Positions 47,216 through 55,680 of a stretch of 64,000 nt of DNA are shown here, piece by piece. This DNA comes from Geodermatophilus normandii. Its GTDB lineage: Bacteria > Actinomycetota > Actinomycetes > Mycobacteriales > Geodermatophilaceae. Numbering within the stretch: the first letter of the stretch is position 1; the number at the start of each line of letters is the position of its first letter. The DNA lies in the NCBI RefSeq assembly GCF_003182485.1, contig NZ_QGTX01000001.1, forward strand, positions 2,128,001 to 2,192,000. The letters are read 5' to 3'. The notes under the pieces were generated by a model. The model was not told the origin of the DNA. It saw nothing but the letters and a program-made list of their open reading frames with translations, and did not search any database. Both the position numbers and the translations under genes were made by a program.

Positions 47216-48619
47216 GTGACCAGCCCGGAACGCGCCTTCGTGCAGGCCCACCTCGACGACCTCCACGCCGACCTCGACGCCTGGCTGCGCATCCCGTCGA
47301 TCTCGGCCGACCCCGCGCACGCCGGCGACGTCGCCGCGAGCGCCGAGTGGCTGGCCGGCGCCCTGCGGCGCACCGGGTTCCCCGTCGTCGAGATCTGGCC
47401 GACCCCGGGCGCACCCGCCGTCTACGCCGAGTGGCCCAGCGCGGACGACGGTGCGCCGGTCGCGCTGGTCTACGGCCACCACGACGTGCAGCCGGTCGAC
47501 CCGCCGGAGCTGTGGGAGCACCCGCCGTTCGAGCCGACCCGCGTCGAGACGCCGGACGGGCCGGAGCTGCACGCCCGCGGTGCCATCGACGACAAGGGCA
47601 ACGTCGCCTTCCACCTGCTCGGCATCCGCGCGCACCTGGCCGCCACCGGCCGGGACACCCCGGCCGTCACGGTGAAGCTGCTCGTCGAGGGCGAGGAGGA
47701 GTCCGGCTCGCCGCACTTCGCCGACCTGCTGCGCGAGCGCGCCGACCGGCTGGCCTGCGACGTCGTCGTCGTCAGCGACACCGGCATGGCCGCACCCGAC
47801 GTGCCCAGCGCCGTTGTCGCCATGCGCGGGCTGGCCGACGCCGAGATCACGCTGCGCGGCCCCGCCGTCGACCTGCACTCGGGCTCCTTCGGCGGCGGCG
47901 TGCCCAACCCGCTGCACGCGATGGCGGAGCTGCTCGCCGCCCTGCACGACGAGCAGGGCCGGGTCACCCTGCCCGGCTTCTACGAGAAGGTGCGGCCGCT
48001 CACCGACCGCGAGCGTGAGCTCATGGCCCGCGTGCCCCTCGACGAGGCCGCCTGGCTGGCCGGCCCGGCCGCCTCCCGCGCGGCGACGGGGGAGGCGGGC
48101 TACAGCACGCTGGAGCGCATCGGCGCCCGGCCGACCGCCGAGGTCAACGGCATGTGGGGCGGCTACACCGGCCCCGGCCACAAGACGATCGTCCCGGCCG
48201 AGGCGCACGCCAAGCTCACCTTCCGGCTGGTGGCCGACCAGCGCCCGGAGGACGTCGGCCCGCTGCTGCGCCGGTGGGTCGACGAGCACCTGCCCGAGGG
48301 CGTCGTGGCCGAGGTGCACACCCCGCCCGGCGGCGTCGCCCCGTGCGCCAGCGACCTCGACTCCCCGCACGTGGACGCCCTGCTGCGGGCCATCGGGCAG
48401 GCCTTCGACACCGCACCCGACGACGTCCTGTTCACCCGCGAGGGCGGCAGCGGCCCCGAGGCCGACCTGGTCGAGGTCCTCGGCGCGCCGCTGGTGTTCC
48501 TCGGCGCGGGCCTGCCCACCGACCGCATCCACTCGCCGAACGAGCGGGTGCTGCTGCCGATGCTGTACCGCGGCGCCGAGGCGGCGGCCCACCTGTGGCG
48601 GGAGCTGGCGGCCCGGTGA
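47216..48619 (+). CDS. M20 family dipeptidase
   Basis: 467 residues. LVYGHHDVQPVDPPELWEHP and ARGAIDDKGNVAFHLLG supply the first His and bridging Asp; VEGEEESGSPHF supplies the catalytic and metal Glu pair. SGSFGGGVPNPLHAMAEL is the dimerisation/substrate loop, and a final His lies in DRIHSPNERV. Members hydrolyse dipeptides such as Cys-Gly or carnosine-like substrates. It overlaps the kinase gene (GTGA). Confidence 0.9.
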   Translation: MTSPERAFVQAHLDDLHADLDAWLRIPSISADPAHAGDVAASAEWLAGALRRTGFPVVEIWPTPGAPAVYAEWPSADDGAPVALVYGHHDVQPVDPPELWEHPPFEPTRVETPDGPELHARGAIDDKGNVAFHLLGIRAHLAATGRDTPAVTVKLLVEGEEESGSPHFADLLRERADRLACDVVVVSDTGMAAPDVPSAVVAMRGLADAEITLRGPAVDLHSGSFGGGVPNPLHAMAELLAALHDEQGRVTLPGFYEKVRPLTDRERELMARVPLDEAAWLAGPAASRAATGEAGYSTLERIGARPTAEVNGMWGGYTGPGHKTIVPAEAHAKLTFRLVADQRPEDVGPLLRRWVDEHLPEGVVAEVHTPPGGVAPCASDLDSPHVDALLRAIGQAFDTAPDDVLFTREGGSGPEADLVEVLGAPLVFLGAGLPTDRIHSPNERVLLPMLYRGAEAAAHLWRELAAR

Positions 48620-50241
48620 CCGTCCCGGAGCCCGGCGGGCGCTTCGGCCCCTACCGCGTCCTCGGCGTGCTCGGCACCGGCGGCATGGGGTCGGTGCTGC
48701 GGGCGCACGACGACGAGCACGAGCGCGACGTCGCGCTCAAGGTCCTGCACCAGCAGTGGGCCGCCGACGAGGGCTACCGCGAGCGGTTCCGCCGCGAGGC
48801 CCGCATCGCCGCCCGGCTCAACGAGCCCCACGTCGTCCCCATCCACCGCTTCGGCGAGATCGACGGGCAGTTGTTCCTCGACATGCGGCTGGTCGAGGGC
48901 GAGGACCTGGCCTCGCTGCTGCGCCGCGCCGGGCGGCTGGCCCCGGCACGCGCCGTCGACGTCGTCGGCCAGGTGGCCCGGGCGCTCGACGCCGCGCACG
49001 CCGGCGGCCTGGTGCACCGCGACGTCAAGCCCTCCAACGTGCTGCTGGTCGCCCGCGGGGACGGCGGCGACCTCGCCGGCTCCGCGCCCGGCGAGGACTT
49101 CTGCTACCTCGCCGACTTCGGCATCGCCCGCACCTCCGAGGACGCCACCGGGCCGGCGCTCACCGGTACCGGCATGGCGGTCGGCAGCACCGAGTACATG
49201 GCGCCCGAGCGCTTCGGCTCGACCCCGCTCGACGCCCGCGTCGACGTCTACTCCCTCGCCTGCGTGCTGTTCGAGGCGCTCACCGGCCGGCGGCTGTTCC
49301 CGGGTGCCGACCCGGTGGCGCTCATGGCCGCGCACATGCACTCCCCGCCGCCCCCGCCGTCGTCCCTGGCGCCCGGCGTCCCGCCGGCGCTCGACGCCGT
49401 GGTGCTGCGCGGGCTGGCGAAGGACCGCGAGCAGCGCTGGGCCACGGCCGGGGCCATGGCCGCCGCCGCGCGCGCCGCGCTCGCCGAGAGCGGCGTCCCG
49501 GTGCCCGGCACCGACGCCGGGACGACGGTGGGCCCGTCGGCCGCGGCCGGGAACGGCCGGGCGGCCACCCGGCAGCAGCAGGCCCCGCCGCGACCGCTCG
49601 CGCCGCCCACCACCGTCGGGCCGCGACCGCCGGCCGCGGCAGGCGCGCCGCGCACCGCCCGTCTGCCGTGGGTGCTCGCGGCGCTCGGCGCGCTCCTGTC
49701 CCTCGTCCTCGCCGTCGCCCTGGTGGTGGTCGCCGTCCGGTCCGGCGACGCCGGCGACGCCGCAGCCGGCGCCGGGCAGCGGCTCGTGGCCGCCACCCTC
49801 CCGGCCGGCGTGGAGTCCGGCGACTGCACCGAGCAGGAGCCCGCCGACGGCGTGCTGCGGGAGGTCACCTGCCCGGCCGACCCCGAGGGCGTGCCCACCG
49901 GCAGCACCTACCGGGCCCTGGAGGACGACGGCGCCGCGCAGGCACTGGCCGCCGACATCGAGCGGGAGGGCCTGCAGCCGCTCGAGGACCGCTACGACTG
50001 CGGATCGAGCAGCGGCGGCCCGGCCGGCTGGTTCCCGATCGCGGACGGCGACCTCGACGACGACGGCACCGAGGTCGGCCGCGCGGCCTGCTGGGTCGAC
50101 GGCGACGGCGACGCGGTGCTCGCCTGGGCCTGGGACGACCTGGGCACCTACGGGGTCGCGGAGGTGCGCGGCGGCGGCGACGCGCAGCTGTCGATCCTGC
50201 GTGGCTGGTGGGACAGCAGCGCCGACCGCGGCTACAGCTGA
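48616..50241 (+). CDS. Membrane Ser/Thr protein kinase (PknB-like) with four-cysteine sensor domain
   Basis: 541 residues. Kinase: GVLGTGGMGSVLRAHD (about 14-29), Lys in VALKVL, HRDVKPSNVLL, DFGIAR and MAPERFG, ending near 280. A Pro-rich linker, one membrane helix (about 352-375, LAALGALLSLVLAVALVVVAV) and an extracytoplasmic domain follow. That domain has four Cys (SGDCTEQE, EVTCPAD, RYDCGSS, AACWVDGDGDAV) and ends LRGWWDSSADRGYS. It has no PASTA repeats and resembles the domain of the 37576 protein. The GTG overlaps the dipeptidase stop. Confidence 0.9.
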   Translation: MTVPEPGGRFGPYRVLGVLGTGGMGSVLRAHDDEHERDVALKVLHQQWAADEGYRERFRREARIAARLNEPHVVPIHRFGEIDGQLFLDMRLVEGEDLASLLRRAGRLAPARAVDVVGQVARALDAAHAGGLVHRDVKPSNVLLVARGDGGDLAGSAPGEDFCYLADFGIARTSEDATGPALTGTGMAVGSTEYMAPERFGSTPLDARVDVYSLACVLFEALTGRRLFPGADPVALMAAHMHSPPPPPSSLAPGVPPALDAVVLRGLAKDREQRWATAGAMAAAARAALAESGVPVPGTDAGTTVGPSAAAGNGRAATRQQQAPPRPLAPPTTVGPRPPAAAGAPRTARLPWVLAALGALLSLVLAVALVVVAVRSGDAGDAAAGAGQRLVAATLPAGVESGDCTEQEPADGVLREVTCPADPEGVPTGSTYRALEDDGAAQALAADIEREGLQPLEDRYDCGSSSGGPAGWFPIADGDLDDDGTEVGRAACWVDGDGDAVLAWAWDDLGTYGVAEVRGGGDAQLSILRGWWDSSADRGYS

Positions 50242-50283
50242 CCGCCCGCGCCGCGGGATCCCGGATCCGGCGGTTCCCCGTCC

Positions 50284-50289
50284 TAACCT
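50284..50289 (+). promoter_or_regulatory. -10 box TAACCT, leaderless start of the DUF2510 gene
   Basis: TAACCT, seven bases, GTG 50297, with no ribosome site. Confidence 0.55.
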
Positions 50290-50296
50290 GACCCCC

Positions 50297-51208
50297 GTGA
50301 CCGGACCTGGGCTGACGGCCGCGCCCGCGGGGTGGTACCCCGACCCCGACGGTGCCGCCGGGATGGTGCGCTGGTGGAACGGGGAGAGCTGGTCGGACGT
50401 CACGACGCCGGCCGGCCCGGGTGTCGCCGTCCAGGCGTCCCCGGTGGTCGCCCCGCCCCGCCCGCCGGCGCCGTCGACGTGGGGGAGCGACGCCTGGCCG
50501 CCCGGCCGGGCCCCGGAGCGCCGCCCGCCCGGCCGCACGGCCTGGTGGATCGGCGGCGCGGTGCTGGCCGTGGTGGCCGTCGTCGTCCTCGCGCTGGTCG
50601 TCGGGCTGTCCGGCGGCAGCCCGACCGGCCCGGGAGCGGTCACCGACCCGCCCGTGGCGAGCTCCCCGCCGGCCGGCAGCACCTTCCCGCCGGGCACCGT
50701 GCGGATCGTCGACGAGGAGGCGGGCATCTCCTACCCGTTCCTCGGCAACGGCTGGTACGAGTACGACCGCGGCCTGATGCCCGAGACCCGCACCATCGCC
50801 GGGCAGTACTTCATCACCCAGGAGCAGACGCCCGACGGCGGGAACTTCATCGCCCAGTGCACGTCGGGACCGGTCGCCGACGGCTACGGCTGGACCGGCC
50901 CGGGCAGCGAGCAGGCCACGGTGACCGCGCTGGCCGACAGCGTGCGCGCGGCCTACTACCCGTACCCGAACGAGCGGGAGGTGCTGCGCGACGAGGCCCT
51001 GACCGTCGACGGCCACGCCGCGCACCTGGTCGAGTTCCAGCTCACCTGGGACGTCGACGGCTACGACTCCACCGGTGAGCGCGCGGCGCTGCTCGTCGTC
51101 GACGTCGGCCGGCCCGACCCCGCGCTGCTCTACGTCTCCATCCCGAACACGCACGCCGAGCTGTACGGGACCATCGACCGCGTCATCGCCGACATCGACG
51201 TGCTCTGA
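50297..51208 (+). CDS. DUF2510 membrane protein
   Basis: 303 residues. The N-terminal APAGWYPDPDGAAGMVRWWN (about 8-27) is the DUF2510 motif. A Pro linker, one membrane helix (about 85-108) and an extracytoplasmic domain with ISYPFLGNGWYEYDRGL, GGNFIAQCTSGPVADGYGW and AAHLVEFQLTWDVDGYDS follow. The outer domain looks like a small binding domain of unknown ligand. It lies downstream of the kinase and may be a partner or target, but it has its own -10. Confidence 0.7.
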   Translation: MTGPGLTAAPAGWYPDPDGAAGMVRWWNGESWSDVTTPAGPGVAVQASPVVAPPRPPAPSTWGSDAWPPGRAPERRPPGRTAWWIGGAVLAVVAVVVLALVVGLSGGSPTGPGAVTDPPVASSPPAGSTFPPGTVRIVDEEAGISYPFLGNGWYEYDRGLMPETRTIAGQYFITQEQTPDGGNFIAQCTSGPVADGYGWTGPGSEQATVTALADSVRAAYYPYPNEREVLRDEALTVDGHAAHLVEFQLTWDVDGYDSTGERAALLVVDVGRPDPALLYVSIPNTHAELYGTIDRVIADIDVL

Positions 51209-51247
51209 CACCGTCGGCCCACCGGCCGACACCGCGGCCAGCCTCGT

Positions 51248-51310
51248 CGCCGAGATCGGCGATCTCGTCGCTTCACGTGCCTCAGAGCGACCAGATCGCC
51301 GATCTCGGCG
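51248..51310. repeat. REPIN-like nested palindrome
   Basis: Arms 51248-51271 and 51287-51310 (24 bases each) are inverted repeats with a single mismatch, around a 15-base loop. Each arm itself contains the palindrome GAGATC-GGC-GATCTC or its complement. Two inverted REP units with a short spacer are the definition of a REPIN. It lies between the convergent-free genes ending at 51208 and starting at 51385. I noticed no second copy in the window. Confidence 0.65.
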
Positions 51311-51372
51311 CCACGACCTGAGCCGGAGCTCCTCCGTGGGCGACCGGACGGCGGGGCGTCGTCCCGCGTGGT

Positions 51373-51378
51373 TAGGGT
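51373..51378 (+). promoter_or_regulatory. -10 box TAGGGT, leaderless start of the M16 protease gene
   Basis: TAGGGT, six bases, GTG 51385. Confidence 0.5.
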
Positions 51379-51384
51379 CGGTGC

Positions 51385-52698
51385 GTGACAGCAGCGACTG
51401 GGGCCGACCTGACACTGCGGCACCCGGTGGAGCGCTTCTCGCTCGACAACGGGCTGCGGGTCGTCCTCGCGCCCGACCGCAGCGTGCCGGTCGTGGCCGT
51501 GACCGTCTTCTACGACGTGGGCATGCGCAACGAGCCGGAGGGCCGCACCGGGTTCGCCCACCTCTTCGAGCACGTGATGTTCCAGGGCTCGGCGCACGTG
51601 CCGAAGATGGAGCACGCCCGCCTGGTGCAGGCCGCCGGCGGCACGTTCAACGGCTCCACGCACCAGGACTTCACGAACTACTACGAGGCGCTGCCGTCCG
51701 AGGCGCTCGAGCGCGCGCTGTTCCTCGAGGCCGACCGGATGGCCGCCCCGGCCATCACCGAGGAGAACCTCCGCAACCAGATCGACGTGGTGAAGGAGGA
51801 GATCCGGGTCAACGTGCTCAACCGGCCCTACGGCGCCTTCCCCTGGCTGCAGCTGCCGCAGATCGCGTTCGAGAGCTTCGCCAACACCCACGACGGCTAC
51901 GGCTCCTTCGTCGACCTGGAGAGCTCCACGGTCGAGGACGCCACGGACTTCTTCTCCCGCTACTACGCGCCGGGCAACGCGGTGCTGTGCATCGGCGGGG
52001 ACCTCGACGTCGGTGAGACCGAGCGCCTGGTCCGCCACTGGTTCGGCCGGGTCGAGGCCCGCGAGGTCCCGCCGACGCCGAACACCGGCGAGCCCTCGCC
52101 CACGACCGTCCGCCGCGACGTCGTCGAGGACCGACTGGCCCCCGCACCCGCCGTCGCCCTGGGCTGGCGGGTGCCCGACCCGGTCGGCGACCTCGACACC
52201 TACCTCGGCACCGTGCTGCTGGCCGAGCTGCTCAGCGAGGGCGACGCCTCCCGGCTGGAGCGCCGGCTGGTGCACGACGACCGCCTCGCCGTGGCGCAGA
52301 GCAGCTACGTCGGGCTGTTCGGCGACCCCTTCGACGTCCGCGACGCCACGCTGCTCACCACCCAGGTCCACCACCCGGCCGCCGTCGGTGTCGACGACGT
52401 GCTCGGCGCCGTGCACGACGAGATCGGCCGGGTGGCCACCGAGGGCGTGAGCGTCGAGGAGCTGGCCCGCGTGCAGGCGCGCACCAGCGCCCAGCTGCTG
52501 CGCCAGGCCGACTCCGTGCTGGGCCGCACCCTCGCCTTCGCCGGTGCCGAGCTGGTCCACGGCCGCGCCGAGCTGGCCGGCGAGCTCGCCGCCCGGCTGG
52601 CCGCCGTGACCCCCGACGCGGTGCAGGCCGCCGCCAAGGGACTCGATCCCGGCACCGCGGCGGTGCTGGAGCTGCGCGCCACCGGAGGAGCGAGGTGA
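51385..52698 (+). CDS. M16 zinc protease, catalytic subunit
   Basis: 437 residues. GFAHLFEHVMFQGSAHVP (about 54-71) holds the inverted zinc motif HxxEH, with the distal Glu in VVKEEIRVNV about 80 residues on. The second half is the inactive repeat. Such enzymes act as peptidases on short unfolded peptides, often as a heterodimer with a second M16 gene, as here (GTGA overlap). The protein begins VTAATGADLTLRHPVERF after a leaderless-type promoter. Confidence 0.9.
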   Translation: MTAATGADLTLRHPVERFSLDNGLRVVLAPDRSVPVVAVTVFYDVGMRNEPEGRTGFAHLFEHVMFQGSAHVPKMEHARLVQAAGGTFNGSTHQDFTNYYEALPSEALERALFLEADRMAAPAITEENLRNQIDVVKEEIRVNVLNRPYGAFPWLQLPQIAFESFANTHDGYGSFVDLESSTVEDATDFFSRYYAPGNAVLCIGGDLDVGETERLVRHWFGRVEAREVPPTPNTGEPSPTTVRRDVVEDRLAPAPAVALGWRVPDPVGDLDTYLGTVLLAELLSEGDASRLERRLVHDDRLAVAQSSYVGLFGDPFDVRDATLLTTQVHHPAAVGVDDVLGAVHDEIGRVATEGVSVEELARVQARTSAQLLRQADSVLGRTLAFAGAELVHGRAELAGELAARLAAVTPDAVQAAAKGLDPGTAAVLELRATGGAR

Positions 52699-54074
52699 GC
52701 GCCCCCGTGCTCGACCTCGACCTCGTCCCACCGCTGGGTGAGCCGCGGCCGCAGCCGGTCCCGGAGGTGGTGACCACGACGCTGCCCAGCGGGCTGGGCG
52801 TCGTCGTGGTCCCGCGTCCCGGCGTCCCGCTGGTGGAGCTCCGGCTGCGCGTCCCGTTCGCCGCGACCTCCCCGCGCGGCGCCCTGCAGCACGTCGCCCG
52901 GGCCTCGGTGCTCTCCGGCGCCGTGCTCCTCGGCACCGCGCAGCGCGACGCGATGGGCATCGCCGAGGCGCTGCAGGGCCACGGCGCCGAGCTGTCGGTG
53001 GCCGCCGACCCCGACCGGCTGCTGCTGTCCACCACGCTGCTGGCCGAGGGGCTGACGCCGGTCCTCGGCGTCCTGGCCGAGGTGCTCACCTCCGCCGCCT
53101 ACGCGGGTGACCAGGTCGAGGCCGAGCGCGACCGGGTGGCCGAGCGGATCGCCATCGCCCGCTCGCAGCCCGGCGTCATCGCCCGCAACGCGCTCGCCGC
53201 CCGCCGCTACGGCACCCACCCCTACGCCGCCCAGCTGCCCGCACCCGACCTGGTCGGCAAGGTCACCGCCGCCGCGCTGCGCAAGCTGCACCGCGAGCGG
53301 CTGCTGCCCGCCGGCAGCACGCTGGTCCTCGTCGGCGACCTCGACGCCGCCGCGGCCACCGACGCCGTCGCCGCCGCGCTCGGCGACTGGACGGGAGAGG
53401 GCACCGCCGCCGGCGCCCCGCCCGCGCCGACGCTCGCCCCGGGTCACCTGGAGGTCGTCGACCGGCCGGGCGCGGTGCAGTCCAACATCCGCCTCGGCGG
53501 GCCCGCACCGGCCCGCACCGACCCCGACCTGCCCGCCGTCCGGCTGGCCAGCATGGTCTTCGGCGGCTACTTCTCCTCGCGGCTGGTCGAGAACATCCGC
53601 GAGCGGCGCGGCTACTCCTACAGCCCGCGCAGCGCCGTCGACCACCTGGCCGCCGCCTCGTCGTTCCTCGTCGAGGCCGACGTCGCCACCGAGGTCACCG
53701 GCGCGGCGTTCCTCGAGACCTGGGCCGAGCTCGGCCGGATGGCCCTCGCGCCGGTCACCGAGGCCGAGCTCGACGCCGCCCGCCGCTACGTCCTCGGCAG
53801 CATGGCGCTGTCGACGTCCACGCACGCCGGGCTGGCCAGCACGCTGTCGGCGCTCGCCGGGTCGGGGTTGTCCGCGGACTGGCTGGCCGAGCACCAGCGG
53901 GCGCTCACCACGGTCACGGTCGACCAGGTGCAGGAGGCCTCGCGCCGCTACCTCGCACCGGCCGCCCTGACCGCCGTCGTCGTGGGTGACGCCGAGGAGG
54001 TGACCGACGCGCTGCGGGCCCTCGGCCCGGTCGACGTCACCGCCAGCGCCGCCGCCGCGCCGGACCCCGCGTGA
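52695..54074 (+). CDS. M16 protease-like protein, non-catalytic subunit
   Basis: 459 residues. The M16 fold is recognisable (TTLPSGLGVVVVPRPGVPLV, VENIRERRGYSYSPRS), but at the position of HxxEH it reads LQHVARASV, so it cannot bind zinc the usual way. NIRERRGYSYSP is the conserved R/Y element of the regulatory half. It pairs with the upstream catalytic subunit by GTGA overlap and is itself coupled to nudC. Confidence 0.85.
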   Translation: MSAPVLDLDLVPPLGEPRPQPVPEVVTTTLPSGLGVVVVPRPGVPLVELRLRVPFAATSPRGALQHVARASVLSGAVLLGTAQRDAMGIAEALQGHGAELSVAADPDRLLLSTTLLAEGLTPVLGVLAEVLTSAAYAGDQVEAERDRVAERIAIARSQPGVIARNALAARRYGTHPYAAQLPAPDLVGKVTAAALRKLHRERLLPAGSTLVLVGDLDAAAATDAVAAALGDWTGEGTAAGAPPAPTLAPGHLEVVDRPGAVQSNIRLGGPAPARTDPDLPAVRLASMVFGGYFSSRLVENIRERRGYSYSPRSAVDHLAAASSFLVEADVATEVTGAAFLETWAELGRMALAPVTEAELDAARRYVLGSMALSTSTHAGLASTLSALAGSGLSADWLAEHQRALTTVTVDQVQEASRRYLAPAALTAVVVGDAEEVTDALRALGPVDVTASAAAAPDPA

Positions 54075-55033
54075 GCGTCCCGCCGGGCGGCAGCACCCCG
54101 GCCGACAACCCACCGGAGGCGGTGCGCGGCTTCTGGCCGGCCGGTACCCCCGGCACCACCGGCACCGTGCCGGTGCTGTCCCGCTCGGCCCACGACCGCG
54201 ACCACCTCGGCCGGTCGCTGGAGGACCCCACCCGCGGACGCCCGGTGCGGGTGCTCACCGTCGACGAGCGCCGCACCGTCCCCGTGCACGAGGGCGAGGC
54301 CGGTCCGGTGCTGGTGTGGGACGAGCAGCCGACCCTGCCGCTCGGCGCGGTGTACCTCGGCGAGGCCGACGGGGTGCCCTACGCCGCGGTCCGCGGGGAG
54401 CGGGCGCTGACGGTGAACGGCCGGCCGGTGGACCTGTGGACCGGGCTGCGCGAGATCGGCAGCGAGCTGGGCGACCTGGACGCCGGCCTGCTCGCCGAGG
54501 CCGTCGGCATCCTCGAGTGGCACGAGCGCGCCCGGTTCAGCCCGCTGTCCGGCGCCGCGACGACGATCGAGCGGGCCGGCTGGGTGCAGCGCGACCCGGT
54601 CACCGGGGCCGAGCTGTTCCCCCGCACCGACCCCGCGGTGATCATGCTGGTCCACGACGGCGGCGACCGGTGCGTGCTGGGCCGGCAGGCGGTGTGGCCG
54701 CCCGGGCGGTTCTCCATCCTCGCCGGGTTCGTCGAGCCGGGGGAGTCCGCCGAGGGCGCGGTGGCCCGCGAGGTCGCCGAGGAGGTCGGGCTGCAGGTCA
54801 CCGACGTCCGCTACGTGAGCAGCCAGCCGTGGCCGTTCCCGCAGTCGCTGATGCTCGGCTTCACCGCCCGCCTCGACGGCGACGACACCCTGCGGCTGGA
54901 CCCGACCGAGATCGAGGAGGCCCGCTGGTGGACCCGCGAGGAGCTCCGCTCGGGCCGCGGTCCCGAGGCGCTGCCGCCGCCGGTGTCGATCGCCCGGCAC
55001 ATCATCGACCGCTGGGTGGCCGGCGAGGTCTAG
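54071..55033 (+). CDS. nudC: NAD+ diphosphatase NudC, zinc ribbon cysteines missing
   Basis: 320 residues. The Nudix box AGFVEPGESAEGAVAREV followed by AEEVGLQV and the NudC-specific SQPWPFPQSLMLGF identify NADH pyrophosphatase, which cuts NAD(H) or NAD-capped RNA. FPRTDPAVIMLVHDGGDRC precedes the box. The zinc ribbon that usually lies between about 150 and 185 (two CxxC pairs) is present as a folded-length stretch, SPLSGAATTIERAGWVQRD, with no Cys. Coupled to the M16 pair; the mycobacterial nudC lies next to uvrD2 too. Confidence 0.85.
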   Translation: MSVPPGGSTPADNPPEAVRGFWPAGTPGTTGTVPVLSRSAHDRDHLGRSLEDPTRGRPVRVLTVDERRTVPVHEGEAGPVLVWDEQPTLPLGAVYLGEADGVPYAAVRGERALTVNGRPVDLWTGLREIGSELGDLDAGLLAEAVGILEWHERARFSPLSGAATTIERAGWVQRDPVTGAELFPRTDPAVIMLVHDGGDRCVLGRQAVWPPGRFSILAGFVEPGESAEGAVAREVAEEVGLQVTDVRYVSSQPWPFPQSLMLGFTARLDGDDTLRLDPTEIEEARWWTREELRSGRGPEALPPPVSIARHIIDRWVAGEV

Positions 55034-55680
55034 GCCCAGCGGCCCCGGAGGACGAGTGCCGGGTGCTCGGACCGGTCGGCCAGCACGACGGCGTCGGCGA
55101 GCGACACGGGGTCGACCTCGTCGTCGTAGCGGTCGAAGACGGGCAGCTCCCACGCCTGGTCGGCGGGGAAGCGGCGCCGCCGGGCGGCCGGCGCCACGCG
55201 CAGGTGCACGACGACGTCGAAGGCCAGCCCGACGCCCTGCAGCAGCGGGCCGGGGACCAGCAGCACCCCGCGCGGCGGCATCGGGCGGTAGGCGGCCCGG
55301 GCGGCCCGGTCGCGGGCGACGTCCCACAGGACCGGCAGGTACTCCGCCGGCCCGCCGGGACCCACCCGGTCGAGCACCTCGCGGGCCAGCCCGCCGGCGT
55401 CGAGCCAGTCGGTGTACCGGGCGTCGGGATCGGTGCGGCCGTGCTCGAGCCGCACCGACGCCGGGCGGAGGAACCCGTCGGCCGGCACGACGACGGCCGG
55501 CCGGCCCAGCGCGGGCAGCCGCTCGGCGATCGCGGTGGCGAGGTCGCCGGGTGCGGCGACGTCGGGACCGTCGACGGCGACCCGCACGGCGGCCGCTCCG
55601 GGCACGGGCTCGACGTCGGCGAGGAGGGCGGCCAGCCGGTCGGCCAGCGCGCCCGGGGTCAGCGGCTCGGGACCGCTCAG
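55030..55680 (-). CDS. Uridine-kinase-like protein without a P-loop, probable CTG start
   Basis: 216 residues from a CTG at 55680 that overlaps the ANTAR gene stop by four bases (CTGA). The body resembles uridine kinase-like proteins: PADGFLRPASVRLEHGRTDP, ARYTDWLDAGGL, EYLPVLWDVARDR and FDRYDDEVDP. The Walker A GxxxxGK[ST] is replaced by VDGPDVAAPGDLATA, with no Lys, so ATP binding is unlikely or altered. A GTG at 55605 is the next start but would cut the N-terminal helix. Function unknown. Confidence 0.6.
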   Translation of the reverse strand: MSGPEPLTPGALADRLAALLADVEPVPGAAAVRVAVDGPDVAAPGDLATAIAERLPALGRPAVVVPADGFLRPASVRLEHGRTDPDARYTDWLDAGGLAREVLDRVGPGGPAEYLPVLWDVARDRAARAAYRPMPPRGVLLVPGPLLQGVGLAFDVVVHLRVAPAARRRRFPADQAWELPVFDRYDDEVDPVSLADAVVLADRSEHPALVLRGRWA

